A DNA stretch of 60,547 nt from Deltaproteobacteria bacterium (GTDB taxonomy: Bacteria; Desulfobacterota; Desulfarculia; Adiutricales; Adiutricaceae), in NCBI GenBank assembly GCA_031263485.1, contig JAISFS010000155.1, positions 1 through 60,547 on the forward strand, written 5' to 3'. The notes under the pieces are model-generated. The model was given only the letters and a program-made list of their open reading frames with translations, was not told where the DNA came from and ran no database searches. Shown piece after piece: positions 35,095-44,303 of this stretch. Positions within the stretch are counted from its first letter, which is position 1, and the number at the start of each line of letters is the position of its first letter. The position numbers were made by a program, and so were the translations under genes.

Positions 35095-36984
35095 ATGACG
35101 GGAAACCCTGGAAAATTGTTGACAAATAGCGCTGTCTTGAAGCATTTCATCAGCGAGAAATCGCCGTTCGTTGACAAGACGGGGATAATTGGAGAGTTGC
35201 TGTGCGAACCTAACGGTTCCTTTTTGCTCTGTCGGCCAAGAAGATTCGGCAAGACTCTGCTACTGGACACGATCGATAATATTTTCAGTGGCAGAAAAGC
35301 TTTGTTCAAAAGTTTGGCAATAGGAAATAGCGACTCCGGATATGATTGGAAAACTTTTCCAGTACTCAGAATTGATCTGACCGGTACAAGTTCTGCGCCT
35401 GAAAACCTGGATAAGATTCTAGTCGGTAAGATGAAAATCATCGCGGATGCCCACAAGGTCAGCATCAACCAGACGACATCATCTTTGGCCATTTTGACTC
35501 TAATCAAGGAGGTTTCCGAAAGGCACATCGCTGTTTCCAAAAAAAATAAAGTTAAAATCGATAGAGACTATCCGGCAAACGTTGTATTGCTTATCGACGA
35601 GTACGACTTTCCTTTGCAGGATAAAATTCTTGACTTTCAAAGATCACGGCATGTCAGGGCTGTCCTCCGCGATTTTTTCGCGGAGATTAAGAGTTGCGAA
35701 GCTAGGATTCGTTTTTGCCTGATAACAGGCATCACCAAATTTGATCAGCTTTCGCTGTCCTCTGGCATGAACTCCGTGGAAGACATCACTTATGATCCCC
35801 GTTATTCAGCAATCTGCGGGTTCACGTCTGACGAGATAGACCTCGCATTCGGAAACTATTTGGATTTTGCGCTTGATCGGATGAAAACCCGCGGTTATTT
35901 TGGGGAAAAGGCGAAAAGAAGAGATCTCATAGCCAAAATCGGGGAGTGGTACGATGGTTACACTTGGGACGGCCAGACGAAGGTACTCAACCCGTATTCC
36001 GTGACAAAGTGCCTAAAATTCCACCGGTTTTCAGATTATTGGGTCAGATCCGGATCGTCAATGATGATAGATCAGCTTGGGTTGAAACCTGAAAATTATT
36101 TTAGAATTTTTTCCGATGATATCACTGTGGAAAGCGACATATCCATTTCGGAATCCAAAAGCATATACAATGATAATGCCATTTTGCTTCAATCGGGCTA
36201 TCTGACCATATCGGGTATCGATGAGGATCTCGAGCGGTACAGCCTTAAAATCCCCAACAACGAAATCTATACGTCTATCAGCAGGTCGCTGTTGGCCAAA
36301 ACGACGGATCGATCGGATAAGGATGAAATACAAGGATTAGGGAATCCGAAGTACAGAAGCTTTTACGATGCGTTTTGCTCCCGCAATCAAGAAGATTCTG
36401 AAATGTTGTTTTCTTCCTTCATTTCCGATGCGTCGTATTATTACAATATCACTCAAGAATACATGTTTACCATGCTTCTTTCGCTTTGTCTGGATATAGG
36501 TAAAAACAAGCCGATGAAGGAAGTGCCTGTGCGTAAAGGCAGGTCGGATATCGTGATGCCGACGTCCAACGGCGAATGGATGGTCATAGAGCTCAAGGTC
36601 GATAGACCGCAAGAATCAACGAAGCAGCGCTCCGCCGGAGAACCGCTGAAAACCGCGCAGTCGGGCGATCATGAGTTTGCCCCATCGACCGTTCGGGGAG
36701 CGGTTGCCGCTCCAGGGGTGACGACCGCTCCTTCCCTCGATTCGGATGACTCACGGGTCCTCAGCGTGGGGGAACTGACGGAATCCGCTGTCAAAAGCCT
36801 GAAAAACGGTGTGGAAAAGGCATTCAAGCAAATAGTCGCCCGGGGATACGCCGTTCCTTATCTTGCCAGAGGCCAAGACGTCTACGCCGTTGCAGTCGCG
36901 ATCCACGATTCTTCCCACGTGATGATCCGTTTCAAGCGCGTTGTCTGGAAAGATAAGACAAAGGAGACGATCAAATTCCTGTGA
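35095..36984 (+). CDS. AAA-ATPase-like protein with PD-(D/E)XK nuclease domain
   Basis: A second intact member of the family also at 25852 and 6347. Started at the ATG at 35095, with AGG seven bases upstream, it has 629 residues; a TTG two codons earlier is the alternative. Motifs: Walker A RPRRFGKT (about 47-54), Walker B VVLLIDEYDFP, LITGITKFDQLS, WYDGYTWDGQTK, ILLQSGYLT and LKIPNNEI. The nuclease core is GRSDIVM and WMVIELKV. After the ELK strand there is a roughly 60-residue Ser/Pro/Ala-rich linker (about 515-575) that the 25852 paralogue lacks. The tail ends with HDSSHVMIRFKRVVWKD, as in the paralogue. AT-rich composition suggests acquisition. Function unknown. Confidence 0.88.
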   Translation: MTGNPGKLLTNSAVLKHFISEKSPFVDKTGIIGELLCEPNGSFLLCRPRRFGKTLLLDTIDNIFSGRKALFKSLAIGNSDSGYDWKTFPVLRIDLTGTSSAPENLDKILVGKMKIIADAHKVSINQTTSSLAILTLIKEVSERHIAVSKKNKVKIDRDYPANVVLLIDEYDFPLQDKILDFQRSRHVRAVLRDFFAEIKSCEARIRFCLITGITKFDQLSLSSGMNSVEDITYDPRYSAICGFTSDEIDLAFGNYLDFALDRMKTRGYFGEKAKRRDLIAKIGEWYDGYTWDGQTKVLNPYSVTKCLKFHRFSDYWVRSGSSMMIDQLGLKPENYFRIFSDDITVESDISISESKSIYNDNAILLQSGYLTISGIDEDLERYSLKIPNNEIYTSISRSLLAKTTDRSDKDEIQGLGNPKYRSFYDAFCSRNQEDSEMLFSSFISDASYYYNITQEYMFTMLLSLCLDIGKNKPMKEVPVRKGRSDIVMPTSNGEWMVIELKVDRPQESTKQRSAGEPLKTAQSGDHEFAPSTVRGAVAAPGVTTAPSLDSDDSRVLSVGELTESAVKSLKNGVEKAFKQIVARGYAVPYLARGQDVYAVAVAIHDSSHVMIRFKRVVWKDKTKETIKFL

Positions 36985-37653
36985 TTTCGGAACCGGCGAG
37001 CAAGGACCATGGAAAGGCCGTGCGCGAATACAGGAATGCCCCGTTAATCTTCGGAACCCGAATCAGCACCACATCCCTGTCCTGATCGTATCCCCGCTCT
37101 CATGGCTCAGGTTTCATGCGGCTAACGCCAGTTTGCGGTACGCGAGAAGCTAGCTGGAGATCGGAGACAAACGGCTATGTTCTTAAGAATCTGAAACCGG
37201 CCTGATTTCTCAATAAGCGTAAGGTGCCCTACCGGGAAACTCCTCGCAAGGGAACTTCGCTTCAAGATAGATTCCACTACAAAAAACCCCACTCTCATCT
37301 CCAGGTAGCAATTTGACGGCAGAATGCTGCGGAAAGGGGGTGCCAGAATGGCGATGGTTAAAGGCTTTAGCGCAAGGGTGCCAATGCGATGGCCACAAAT
37401 CGTTCCGCCTCTCTGTCGAGAGGGAGGGTTTTTGCGGTGGAATCAAGATTGTCTTTCGTAGAGCTCATAATTGCAGGCCGCGCCCGCTTGCCTACTTGGG
37501 GTGTGAACGGATACCTCCAACAGTACCCGATAGTCAAGCGCCTTGGCCATGATCGGGACATCGTACGTGCTGCCGGGTGGAGCCGGACATCTGCGGGCCT
37601 TGCCGTTGGCCATCGCGCGCCGGTCCGATCGGTCGGAGCGGCTCCCCGCGAGG
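36985..37653. other. Spacer containing the second MITE-like element
   Basis: Between the AAA-ATPase and the convergent ApbE-like gene. Apart from the 175 bp element at 37270-37444 I see no gene, promoter or clear terminator. Confidence 0.55.
37270..37444. mobile_element. 175 bp MITE-like element, copy 2 (inverted)
   Basis: Same length and termini as copy 1 at 20208-20382, in opposite orientation: it begins GATTCCACTACAAAAAACCC and ends GGGTTTTTGCGGTGGAATC. Flanks are AAGATA (37264-37269) and AAGATT (37445-37450), a 5/6 match, consistent with a target-site duplication. Its reverse complement aligns along the whole inner part with copy 1, best in the half next to the GTTTTTGCGG end and more diverged in the other half. 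No coding capacity. Confidence 0.85.
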
Positions 37654-38823
37654 TCAGCTGGAGAGGGCCGCGAGCGGAAGAAGCGGGATGCCTCCGATCT
37701 CGCGGCTCTCGGACCGCTCCGGGACGGGGGACAGGCTCCTGGTCACGCGGAGCGTCCCGCCCGGGCCGAGCATGAGGGTGGCCGTCGCGAGCGAGCCTTC
37801 TGGACCGGGGGAGAAGACCATGGCGCAGAGCCCCTCCGGGAAGGCCTGGGCGCCTTTCTGCCTCAGGAAGCGCTCCGCTCCGTAAGGTCCCAGGACGCTC
37901 ACGGTCACCGCCGCGGCGGCGGCATCGGCGGCGGAGGACGGATGGAAGACCGCGGCTGAGAGGCCTTTCGGCAGGGGGCGGCCGGTGGCGGGGTCCAGGA
38001 GCGTGAGGCGCCTGCCGCAGCAGCCGCAGCCTCGACAGCTCCCGTGTTCATGTACGCGGGCGCCTCCGGGGTTGTTGCGGGCGGCGTGTCCTTCGGATCC
38101 CTTGCCCGCGTTGCCCTGGGCCGGGACGGACTTGAGCGTGTACCCGCAGAAGGCGGCGGTCCGCCACTCCCGCGCCTTGCCGTTCGGCCCGGTCGGCGGA
38201 GCGGAGGGCATGAGCGGGCGGCCCAAGGGATCGGAGAGCCCCTTCTCCCAGGGTGAGGGGGGACAGGAGCCGGGGTTAGCGCCCATCGAGGCGACGGCAC
38301 CGCCGATCCGCACGGAGGCGTGCTCCACGCCGCGGGCGGCCAGGGTCTCCAATGCCAGATCGGCCGCCAGGCCCTCGGCGATGCCTCCCAGATCCAGCCT
38401 GCATCCGTCCCGGCGCCATGAAAGCGTGGACGCGGAGGGATCCGCCTCCAGGTGCTCTGAACGCGAAAGCGCGAGCGCCCCGGCAAGCTCCCCGTCGTCG
38501 GGCGGCTCCCCGGGGGAGGCAGAGACGGCGTCCCAGAGTGCTTTCACGGGGCCCAGGGCGGGCTCGAAGGCGCCTCCCGATAACCCGTGCCAGGCGAGCG
38601 CCCGCTTCACGGCGATGAGCGTCAGGGGGTCCGCCCGGATCTCCTCGCCGGCCGCCGCGCGGTTCAGGCGGGCCACGTCGCTTCCTTCGCCTTCGGGGGA
38701 GAGCAGGCGGTCGGCCTTGGTCACCAGCGAGGCCACGAGGTTCGCGGAAAAGCGGGGCGGATCTGAGGAACCCGAAAGCTTCGGGATCCGGATCTCGACT
38801 TTGGTGTCTGTCCTTCCGAACAT
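37654..38823 (-). CDS. Divergent ApbE-like protein (FAD:protein FMN transferase family)
   Basis: Started at the ATG at 38823, with the strong site AGGAG directly upstream, it has 389 residues and no signal peptide. It is a clear relative of the exported ApbE at 56341 (compare LLSPEGEGSDVARLNR and SGGAFEPALGPVKALW). Several family signatures are altered. The flavin-site segment is DLGGIAEGLAADLA with Glu in place of the usual Lys. The HLIDPRTG-type motif is TLLDPATG, without His. The C-terminal ADVMSTALF-type motif is ADAAAAAVTVSV, without the metal-linked Thr. A Cys-rich insert, CRGCGCCGRR, lies near residue 275. It may have lost transferase activity or use another substrate. The Fur-box-like dyad at 38917-38935 suggests iron control. 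Confidence 0.8.
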   Translation of the reverse strand: MFGRTDTKVEIRIPKLSGSSDPPRFSANLVASLVTKADRLLSPEGEGSDVARLNRAAAGEEIRADPLTLIAVKRALAWHGLSGGAFEPALGPVKALWDAVSASPGEPPDDGELAGALALSRSEHLEADPSASTLSWRRDGCRLDLGGIAEGLAADLALETLAARGVEHASVRIGGAVASMGANPGSCPPSPWEKGLSDPLGRPLMPSAPPTGPNGKAREWRTAAFCGYTLKSVPAQGNAGKGSEGHAARNNPGGARVHEHGSCRGCGCCGRRLTLLDPATGRPLPKGLSAAVFHPSSAADAAAAAVTVSVLGPYGAERFLRQKGAQAFPEGLCAMVFSPGPEGSLATATLMLGPGGTLRVTRSLSPVPERSESREIGGIPLLPLAALSS

Positions 38824-38916
38824 TTCTCTCTCCTGGCTGAGGCTAAGTCGCGGCATCAGGTTCCGGTGCCGCTTCCGAGGCGGGAAGAAGGCCGCCGGTA
38901 ACGGCTATATCTAATT

Positions 38917-38935
38917 GCAACTGAGAATCAGTTGC
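38917..38935. promoter_or_regulatory. Fur-box-like operator upstream of the ApbE-like gene
   Basis: A 19 bp dyad, GCAACTGA-GAA-TCAGTTGC, with perfect 8 bp arms. The centre TGAGAATCA matches the core of many Fur sites. On the minus strand a candidate -10 (TAGATA) lies just downstream towards the ApbE-like gene, so binding would block its promoter. Confidence 0.5.
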
Positions 38936-39302
38936 TATTGTATGGTAGCCGCTCGGGCGGAGGAATGCAAGGGACAGGGGGGTTGGGGCCTGTTGGGAAC
39001 TGTAAAGGGGCGGGATCGGGGAAGCGCGCCTCAAGGCCGACGGCAGGTCGTTCAGGCTGGCGGAACAGGGGAGCAAGAGGGGCGAGAAGGGGAGCGGTGA
39101 TATTTTGACGGATAGTAGGCGGACTTCCCTGAATCCGCGCCCGAGCAGACGCCCTGTGGTGCGGCGGCTAGATGGCAGGGATCTATTTTTTGACGTTTGA
39201 CAGGGCGATGCTCCGCGCTCATGGGAGTCGCGCAGGAGGTTCGGGGTGGCAAGCAGACAGTCGCACGAAGCGTGTCCGTAATTGAAGAGAGAAATGCAGT
39301 AT

Positions 39303-39690
39303 CTGGGAGAGCGTTGAAGAGTCCCTGGCGCGGTTCAATATCGCAGGCAGCGGCATGGGCAGCTCCGTCGTCAGGACTATCGGGAAAAGCCTGACCTGCC
39401 GCTCCACCGAAGCCTTCTGCCTTCCCGTGCCGTTCGCACTCCAGCAGAGGGTCATGAACGGTGGTCCCGAAATCGACAGGGACAACGCGCTGAGAAATGC
39501 CAGGGAAGATATTTTCGTGGAGTGCAAGTGGCTTCTCTATCACCTGGAACTGAAGATCAAGGGCAACAGGACCGTAAAAAATGCGCCGTGCGGCTGTAAG
39601 GATTTATGGAGGGAAGCTTGACACACACGGGTTGGCAAGTGATCTTCTGCAAGGACATGAAGAAACCGTTCATCATCATGAATGACGCCA
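39303..39690 (+). pseudogene. Broken duplicate of the AAA-like ATPase C-terminus
   Basis: DNA and protein resemble the last 120 or so residues of the intact gene at 40238. First frame: SLARFNIAGSGMGSSVVRTI, then EIDRDNALRNAREDIFVE and HLELKIKGNR. After a frameshift near 39,575-39,605: MEGSLTHTGWQVIFCKDMKK. The counterpart of the nuclease Asp survives (REDIF) and ELK is intact. No ATPase half is present, so this is a truncated, frameshifted copy about 0.9 kb ahead of the intact gene. Confidence 0.8.
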
Positions 39691-40237
39691 CCGTAATGAG
39701 TCGGAGAGGAATTCATGATGAAGAGCCGGATGGAGCGGCGGAGCCCCGATCAGGCCGATTGGGAAGTCATGCCCTTATAATCGGTAAGTTTTTCCTTCCC
39801 TTAAGTCTCCCTGAGACCGATGACCAGGGGCCGATGCCTGCCTCGGGTTGACGTTCCGACTTATTACGGTTCCGTCATGAATCCCCCATCGGCAGGTTTC
39901 GGCGGCGCCATGTAGATTTCCGCATCGCCCTGGATGGCGAACCTCGGATTCAATATGCGCCAATACCTAGTCAAGGGGCCGGGAGCCCTGGATCCTGGCA
40001 GGTTTGCTATCGATGGTCCGTTATGATAGCTTGAGCCTAAGGCCGGAGGGAGGGGGATCGCATGTCATGGCTCTGTCAGCCCACCTCGGTCCGATCACTG
40101 TTCAGACACCTCTCTTTTGCGGTTTCCTTGACTTCATCGCCGGGGCAACATCCTGCCGTGCCGCTCAACCGGCCCGATGGACCTGATCGGTTTGGGGCAA
40201 GGAAACCGAAAGTCGTCGTATCCGATACGGAGTTGCC

Positions 40238-41947
40238 ATGGTCACGGAACCGACAAGATGCTTCAACACCTCAGGCGTCTGCAATCCCCTTGAACACTAC
40301 ATGATACCCGCCGTCCCCCGGCTCCCGGACATAAGCGGCATGATAAGAGGGAAGCACTATTTCGTCATCCATGCCCCGCGCCAGTCAGGCAAGACCACGT
40401 GCCTGACTGCCTTGACTGACAGGATCAACTCCGGTGGCCAATATTACGCGATATATTGCTCGCTGGCTTCCCTGAGGGGGATAAAAGACCGCAAGGAGGC
40501 CATGGCCACGATTGTCGGCCAAATCAACAAGAGGCTTCTGTCGATCGATGTCGACGAGTTAAAGAAGCTGGCGTATGCCTTTAATTCCAGGCCCTACATG
40601 GCCGATGCCGACGTCAGGGTCCAGGGCCTGTTCAACGACTTGTGCCTGGCGCTGGACAGGGAGCTGGTCGTCTTCTTCGATGAGGCCGACTGTATCGAAG
40701 AGGATCCCCTTATCTCGTTCCTGGCCCAGATCAGGGACGGCTATAACCTTCGCCGTTTCGATTCCCTTGGTTCCAGGTTCCCGCGATCGATGGCCCTGGC
40801 AGGCATGCGTGACATCAGGGACTATCTGACCAAAGTCAGGCCGGACTCGGAGTCCAAGGGGCCGGCCAGCCCCTTCAACGTGAAAGAGAAGTCGCTGTCC
40901 CTGGCCGACTTCACCAGGGAGGAAATCGGGGCATTATACGGACAGCACACGGCGGATACGGGACAGGCGTTCGAGCCCGAGGCCGTCGACCGCGCCTGGC
41001 ACTGGACCCAAGGCCAGCCTTGGCTGGTCAACGCCCTGGCCAAAGACATCGTAGTGGAAAAGTTCAAGAACGACTTCTCCAGGGCGGTCACGGGCACCGT
41101 CGTCGACTTGGCCGCCCGGGACATGATCCTGCGTAACGAGACCCATTTCGACTCCCTGAAGGAACGGCTCAGGGAGCCGAGGGTAAGAAGGGTCATGGAG
41201 GCCGTCATTGTCGGGGCAGCTACCTTGCCGACTGCGATTTCGAACGACGATGCCCAGTACGCCGTCGACCTCGGGCTCCTGAAGCCCGACCCAGTGAGCG
41301 GCAAGCCTAAAAAGCCGGCAAACCCCATCTATAACGAGATAATAGTCAGGACCCTGACCGAGGGCATCCAGGAGAAAATGCCCGAGGACCTGCCCGGCAA
41401 GTGGATGGACGGGAAACGCCTCGACATGAACGGCCTTTTCGAGGCCTTTCAGACCTATTGGCGGAGAAACCGCAAATCCCTGGGCAAAGACAACGAGCTG
41501 GATAGCCGCGTCAAGGAGAGCATCAAAGAGGCCCTGGCGCGGTACAATATCGCGGCCAGCTGCATGGGCAACTCCGTCGCAAGGACAATCAGAAAAAGCC
41601 TGGCCGACCGGTCAGGTGAGGCTTTCTGCCTCCTCGTGCTGTTCGCATTCCTGCAGAGGGTCGTGAACGGCGGGGCAGAAATCAATAGGGACTATGCGCT
41701 GGGAAATGGCAGGGTAGATATTTTCGTGGAATACAAGGGAATAGCCTATCCCCTGGAACTGAAGATCAAGGGCAACAGGAGCCGCAAAAAAAGCATCGTG
41801 CAACTGCGCGGATATATGGAGGAAAGCGGGTCACCCGCTGGCTGGCTGGTCATCTTCGACAGGAACATGAAAAAATCGTGGGACGAGAAGGTGTTCTGGG
41901 AGACCGTGGATTGCGGAGACAGGACGATATACGTGGTGGGATGCTGA
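40238..41947 (+). CDS. AAA-like ATPase with C-terminal nuclease-like domain
   Basis: A 569-residue protein started at an ATG with GGAG five bases upstream. This is a different family from the three genes with RPRRFGKS. It opens with the typical FNTSGVCNPLEHYMIP segment, then Walker A APRQSGKTT (46-54) and Walker B VVFFDEAD (144-151). A winged-helix-like region (HWTQGQPWLVNALAKD) follows, and a C-terminal PD-(D/E)XK-like core with GRVDIFVEY and YPLELKIKGN (Asp494, Glu507, Lys509). Function is unknown. Such ATP-binding proteins occur in many copies in some genomes, often with signs of duplication, as here (pseudogene at 39303). The usual AT-richness of the other accessory ATPases is weaker in this one. 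Confidence 0.85.
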   Translation: MVTEPTRCFNTSGVCNPLEHYMIPAVPRLPDISGMIRGKHYFVIHAPRQSGKTTCLTALTDRINSGGQYYAIYCSLASLRGIKDRKEAMATIVGQINKRLLSIDVDELKKLAYAFNSRPYMADADVRVQGLFNDLCLALDRELVVFFDEADCIEEDPLISFLAQIRDGYNLRRFDSLGSRFPRSMALAGMRDIRDYLTKVRPDSESKGPASPFNVKEKSLSLADFTREEIGALYGQHTADTGQAFEPEAVDRAWHWTQGQPWLVNALAKDIVVEKFKNDFSRAVTGTVVDLAARDMILRNETHFDSLKERLREPRVRRVMEAVIVGAATLPTAISNDDAQYAVDLGLLKPDPVSGKPKKPANPIYNEIIVRTLTEGIQEKMPEDLPGKWMDGKRLDMNGLFEAFQTYWRRNRKSLGKDNELDSRVKESIKEALARYNIAASCMGNSVARTIRKSLADRSGEAFCLLVLFAFLQRVVNGGAEINRDYALGNGRVDIFVEYKGIAYPLELKIKGNRSRKKSIVQLRGYMEESGSPAGWLVIFDRNMKKSWDEKVFWETVDCGDRTIYVVGC

Positions 41948-42488
41948 CGGTGCCCACGCCTCCGTCCACGGGTTCATGCGCCGGACGCTTGCGGCCGAAC
42001 CTGGCAAAGCCGCGCAAGTAGCCGATGGTCGACATGTTCTCATGGATACGCCCGAGCCACTCGATGGGGACGAACCTCCGTGAAGGGGGAAGCCATCCTG
42101 CTTCTTCAGGCGGATTACCGCGACCGGGCCGCAGACCTACGGACGGCCTCGGGCGTCCTTCCGGCGGCACTCGCGGCCTCCGTTGCTCGTTGCCGCGTTG
42201 GGCTCCGTTGCCGCGTTGAACCCGGTCCCATCGGACAGGAAGTCCTGCGTTTCGGTCTGTCCCAATAGGGAGTCGAGGGGGGCCGCCCACCTGCCTGACA
42301 GATGCCCCTCCGCGTTCAGGAGCGCGGGACTGCCCTCCTCCGATGCCGCGCATTTTTCCGCCGGTAGGCCAGTCTGTCAGTCTGTCTGGCGCGTTACGGT
42401 CCTGAACTCATCCCCCGTTGTCAGCGTGGCAATCCGCTTAAGGAACGACACCGCTTGCCCGCGTGTACTGCTCCCCCATATCGAGTTA

Positions 42489-42521
42489 GATTTTCGAAAA
42501 TCGTTGTAAAATCTTGATTTT
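42489..42521. promoter_or_regulatory. Two adjacent palindromes in an AT-rich patch
   Basis: GATTTTCGAAAATC (42489-42502) is a perfect 14 bp palindrome. Five bases later AAAATC-TT-GATTTT (42508-42521) is a second dyad with the same half-site. This looks like a tandem operator, about 200 bp before the promoter at 42721. Confidence 0.4.
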
Positions 42522-42720
42522 CATTCATTTTTGATTCGCTATACATCCTCGTCCTCGCCGTTTCTCGCCTTTTCGCGGTCCCCTGCGATGCCGGTCCCGT
42601 GTCCTGTTGCGGTACCGGGAAAAAGGAGAGCGCGAGGGTGAAGGCGAAATGATCGCCTGCGGCGATCCTGCCAGGAGGTCTTGCTGCATCGCGGGAGGTT
42701 GCGGTGAAGATTCGAATTGA

Positions 42721-42750
42721 TTGACAACCAAGGCCTTGTGGCTCTATATT
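42721..42750 (+). promoter_or_regulatory. Promoter for the 42969-45267 gene pair
   Basis: Perfect TTGACA at 42721-42726, 18 bp spacer, TATATT at 42745-42750. The leader to the ATG at 42969 is about 210 nt. Confidence 0.65.
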
Positions 42751-42968
42751 GAGAACGGATCAGTCCCTCACTCCACTCTTCCGCGCAAACTCCGACCGTA
42801 GGCTTCACGTCTGCGGTACGCCAGAGGAGCGTCCGATTAGCGTCTTCTTGTCAGAAGAGGCCGACCTCGGGCCGCGTTCTTCCTGTACCCGCTGATAAAC
42901 CGAATATCGACTCGTGCAGGCAGGGGGGAGGTATCCCCCTTGCGCCCTGCGAGTGAGGGGTGTCTCAC

Positions 42969-44303
42969 ATGGGCCGACCACTCCGGTTCCGCCCGCTATC
43001 CTCTGCGCTGGCTGCCATCTGGGCCTTGACCCCTGTCGCCTTGTGCGCGGACGGGGAGTCGGCTTACGTGATGCCGGGAACGGGAGCGTACATCGAGGCT
43101 CCGGACGGAGGCTCGTCGGCCGACGCGTCGGCGTCCATAGGCTCCCTCGACGCTTCGGCGGAGGCGGTAACGACCGCCGCCTCCGCCGGCGCGTCGAGCG
43201 CGGCGATGGATCCCGGAGGTATCGGTGAAACGACGGCTCTTGGCCTTCCGATCGCCGATGCCTCCGGGGGAACGGCTTCGGCGGAAGTCTCTGCCTCCGG
43301 CGGGGCCCCGCCGAACGTCCTGGCTTTCGGCACGGCTCCGGCTTCCGGCATGGCTTCGGCTCCCGGTACTGCTCCGGCTCCCGACAGGGCCTCCCTTACG
43401 CCCATGGATCGGGCCGGGGACGGCGTGGCCGCGCCATATATAAGGTGGCAATACCGCCACCCTTCAAGGCACAGGAACGGACCGGCGGTGGTGGAGCTCT
43501 ATCTCGTCTCCTCGGACGGGTCGCCGCTGGAGGAAGCCTCCTGGTTCTATCGGATGCATCCGATCGAGAGCTTCCGTTCCCTTCCTACCGGGAAGAACAG
43601 CCCGGTGAGCCGGGCGGGCGACTTCAGCCAGGGGCCGCTGGAGGCGGGGAGCTTCGCGGACGCCCCTTACGACTCCACCTCTGTCTATCGGGTCGGCGAG
43701 GACATCGATGCCGGGCCCCCCAGCGACCTGAAGCTCGTGCTTGCCACGGGGACCTTCATGCTCGCGGACGTGATGGGCTCGGCCGTAATCCGGGGCAAGC
43801 GCTGCTACGCCCAGACGGCGCTTCTGCTGTTCGGGGACTCGCTGGGCGGCGAGCCGCTGAAGACCAACGCCGCGAGCCCCCACTGGCCCAGCTTCCTCTA
43901 CCACGGCTCCGGGGACCTCTATTTTCCCCAGACCGGGCAGAGCTTCACGTTCACGGTACGGGAAGGCACGATCCTGGGACCGGTCCGGGCCCTGCGGGAC
44001 GAGGGGCCAGTCCCGGGCGAGTTCGTTCCCGCGGACAACGGCATAAGCTTCACGCCCGCCAACGACCCCGAGCTCTCGCGCCTGCCCAGCACCGCCACCA
44101 AGCCGGTGTACATGCTGGGAGGGCTCCCGGACGGGGGGACCGTATCGTTCACTTACTATGTCCACCGCAACCGCTACGCGGCGCAGGACCTGCCGATGGG
44201 CCTGGGGCTCTCGGGGCTGGCGTTCCTCGCGACGGGGCTGGGCATCCTGGGCGTCTACTGGGCGGGAAGGAGGGCGCCGCGCCATGCTGCTCAGACGGTA
44301 TAG
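42969..44303 (+). CDS. Membrane-anchored periplasmic protein, unknown
   Basis: 444 residues from the ATG at 42969, with GAGGGG eight bases upstream; a GTG three codons earlier is possible. A signal peptide covers about residues 1-27 (ALAAIWALTPVALC). Residues 35-145 are a low-complexity Ala/Ser/Gly/Pro linker. A folded domain of about 250 residues (IRWQYRHPSRH, VVELYLVSSDG, LKLVLATGTFMLADVMG, VSFTYYVHRNRYA) follows, then one C-terminal membrane helix (about 418-435) and a short basic tail. It would sit in the inner membrane facing the periplasm. Its end overlaps the next gene, a membrane [4Fe-4S] protein, by 20 bp, so the two are probably translationally coupled and may form a complex. I do not recognise the family. 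Confidence 0.75.
   Translation: MGRPLRFRPLSSALAAIWALTPVALCADGESAYVMPGTGAYIEAPDGGSSADASASIGSLDASAEAVTTAASAGASSAAMDPGGIGETTALGLPIADASGGTASAEVSASGGAPPNVLAFGTAPASGMASAPGTAPAPDRASLTPMDRAGDGVAAPYIRWQYRHPSRHRNGPAVVELYLVSSDGSPLEEASWFYRMHPIESFRSLPTGKNSPVSRAGDFSQGPLEAGSFADAPYDSTSVYRVGEDIDAGPPSDLKLVLATGTFMLADVMGSAVIRGKRCYAQTALLLFGDSLGGEPLKTNAASPHWPSFLYHGSGDLYFPQTGQSFTFTVREGTILGPVRALRDEGPVPGEFVPADNGISFTPANDPELSRLPSTATKPVYMLGGLPDGGTVSFTYYVHRNRYAAQDLPMGLGLSGLAFLATGLGILGVYWAGRRAPRHAAQTV

Larger units (their letters stand above)
38824..40237. other. Spacer with Fur-like dyad and pseudogene
   Basis: 1.4 kb between the divergent ApbE-like gene and AAA-like ATPase. Contains the dyad at 38917-38935 and the broken ATPase C-terminus at 39303-39690. 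The rest holds no gene that I recognise. Confidence 0.5.
41948..42968. other. Regulatory spacer before the 42969 operon
   Basis: GC-rich to about 42,460, then AT-rich with palindromes (42489-42521), then the promoter (42721-42750). A perfect hairpin GGGGGA-GGTA-TCCCCC lies at 42924-42939, 30 bp before the start codon, where it could affect translation. Frames here are not convincing. Confidence 0.55.
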
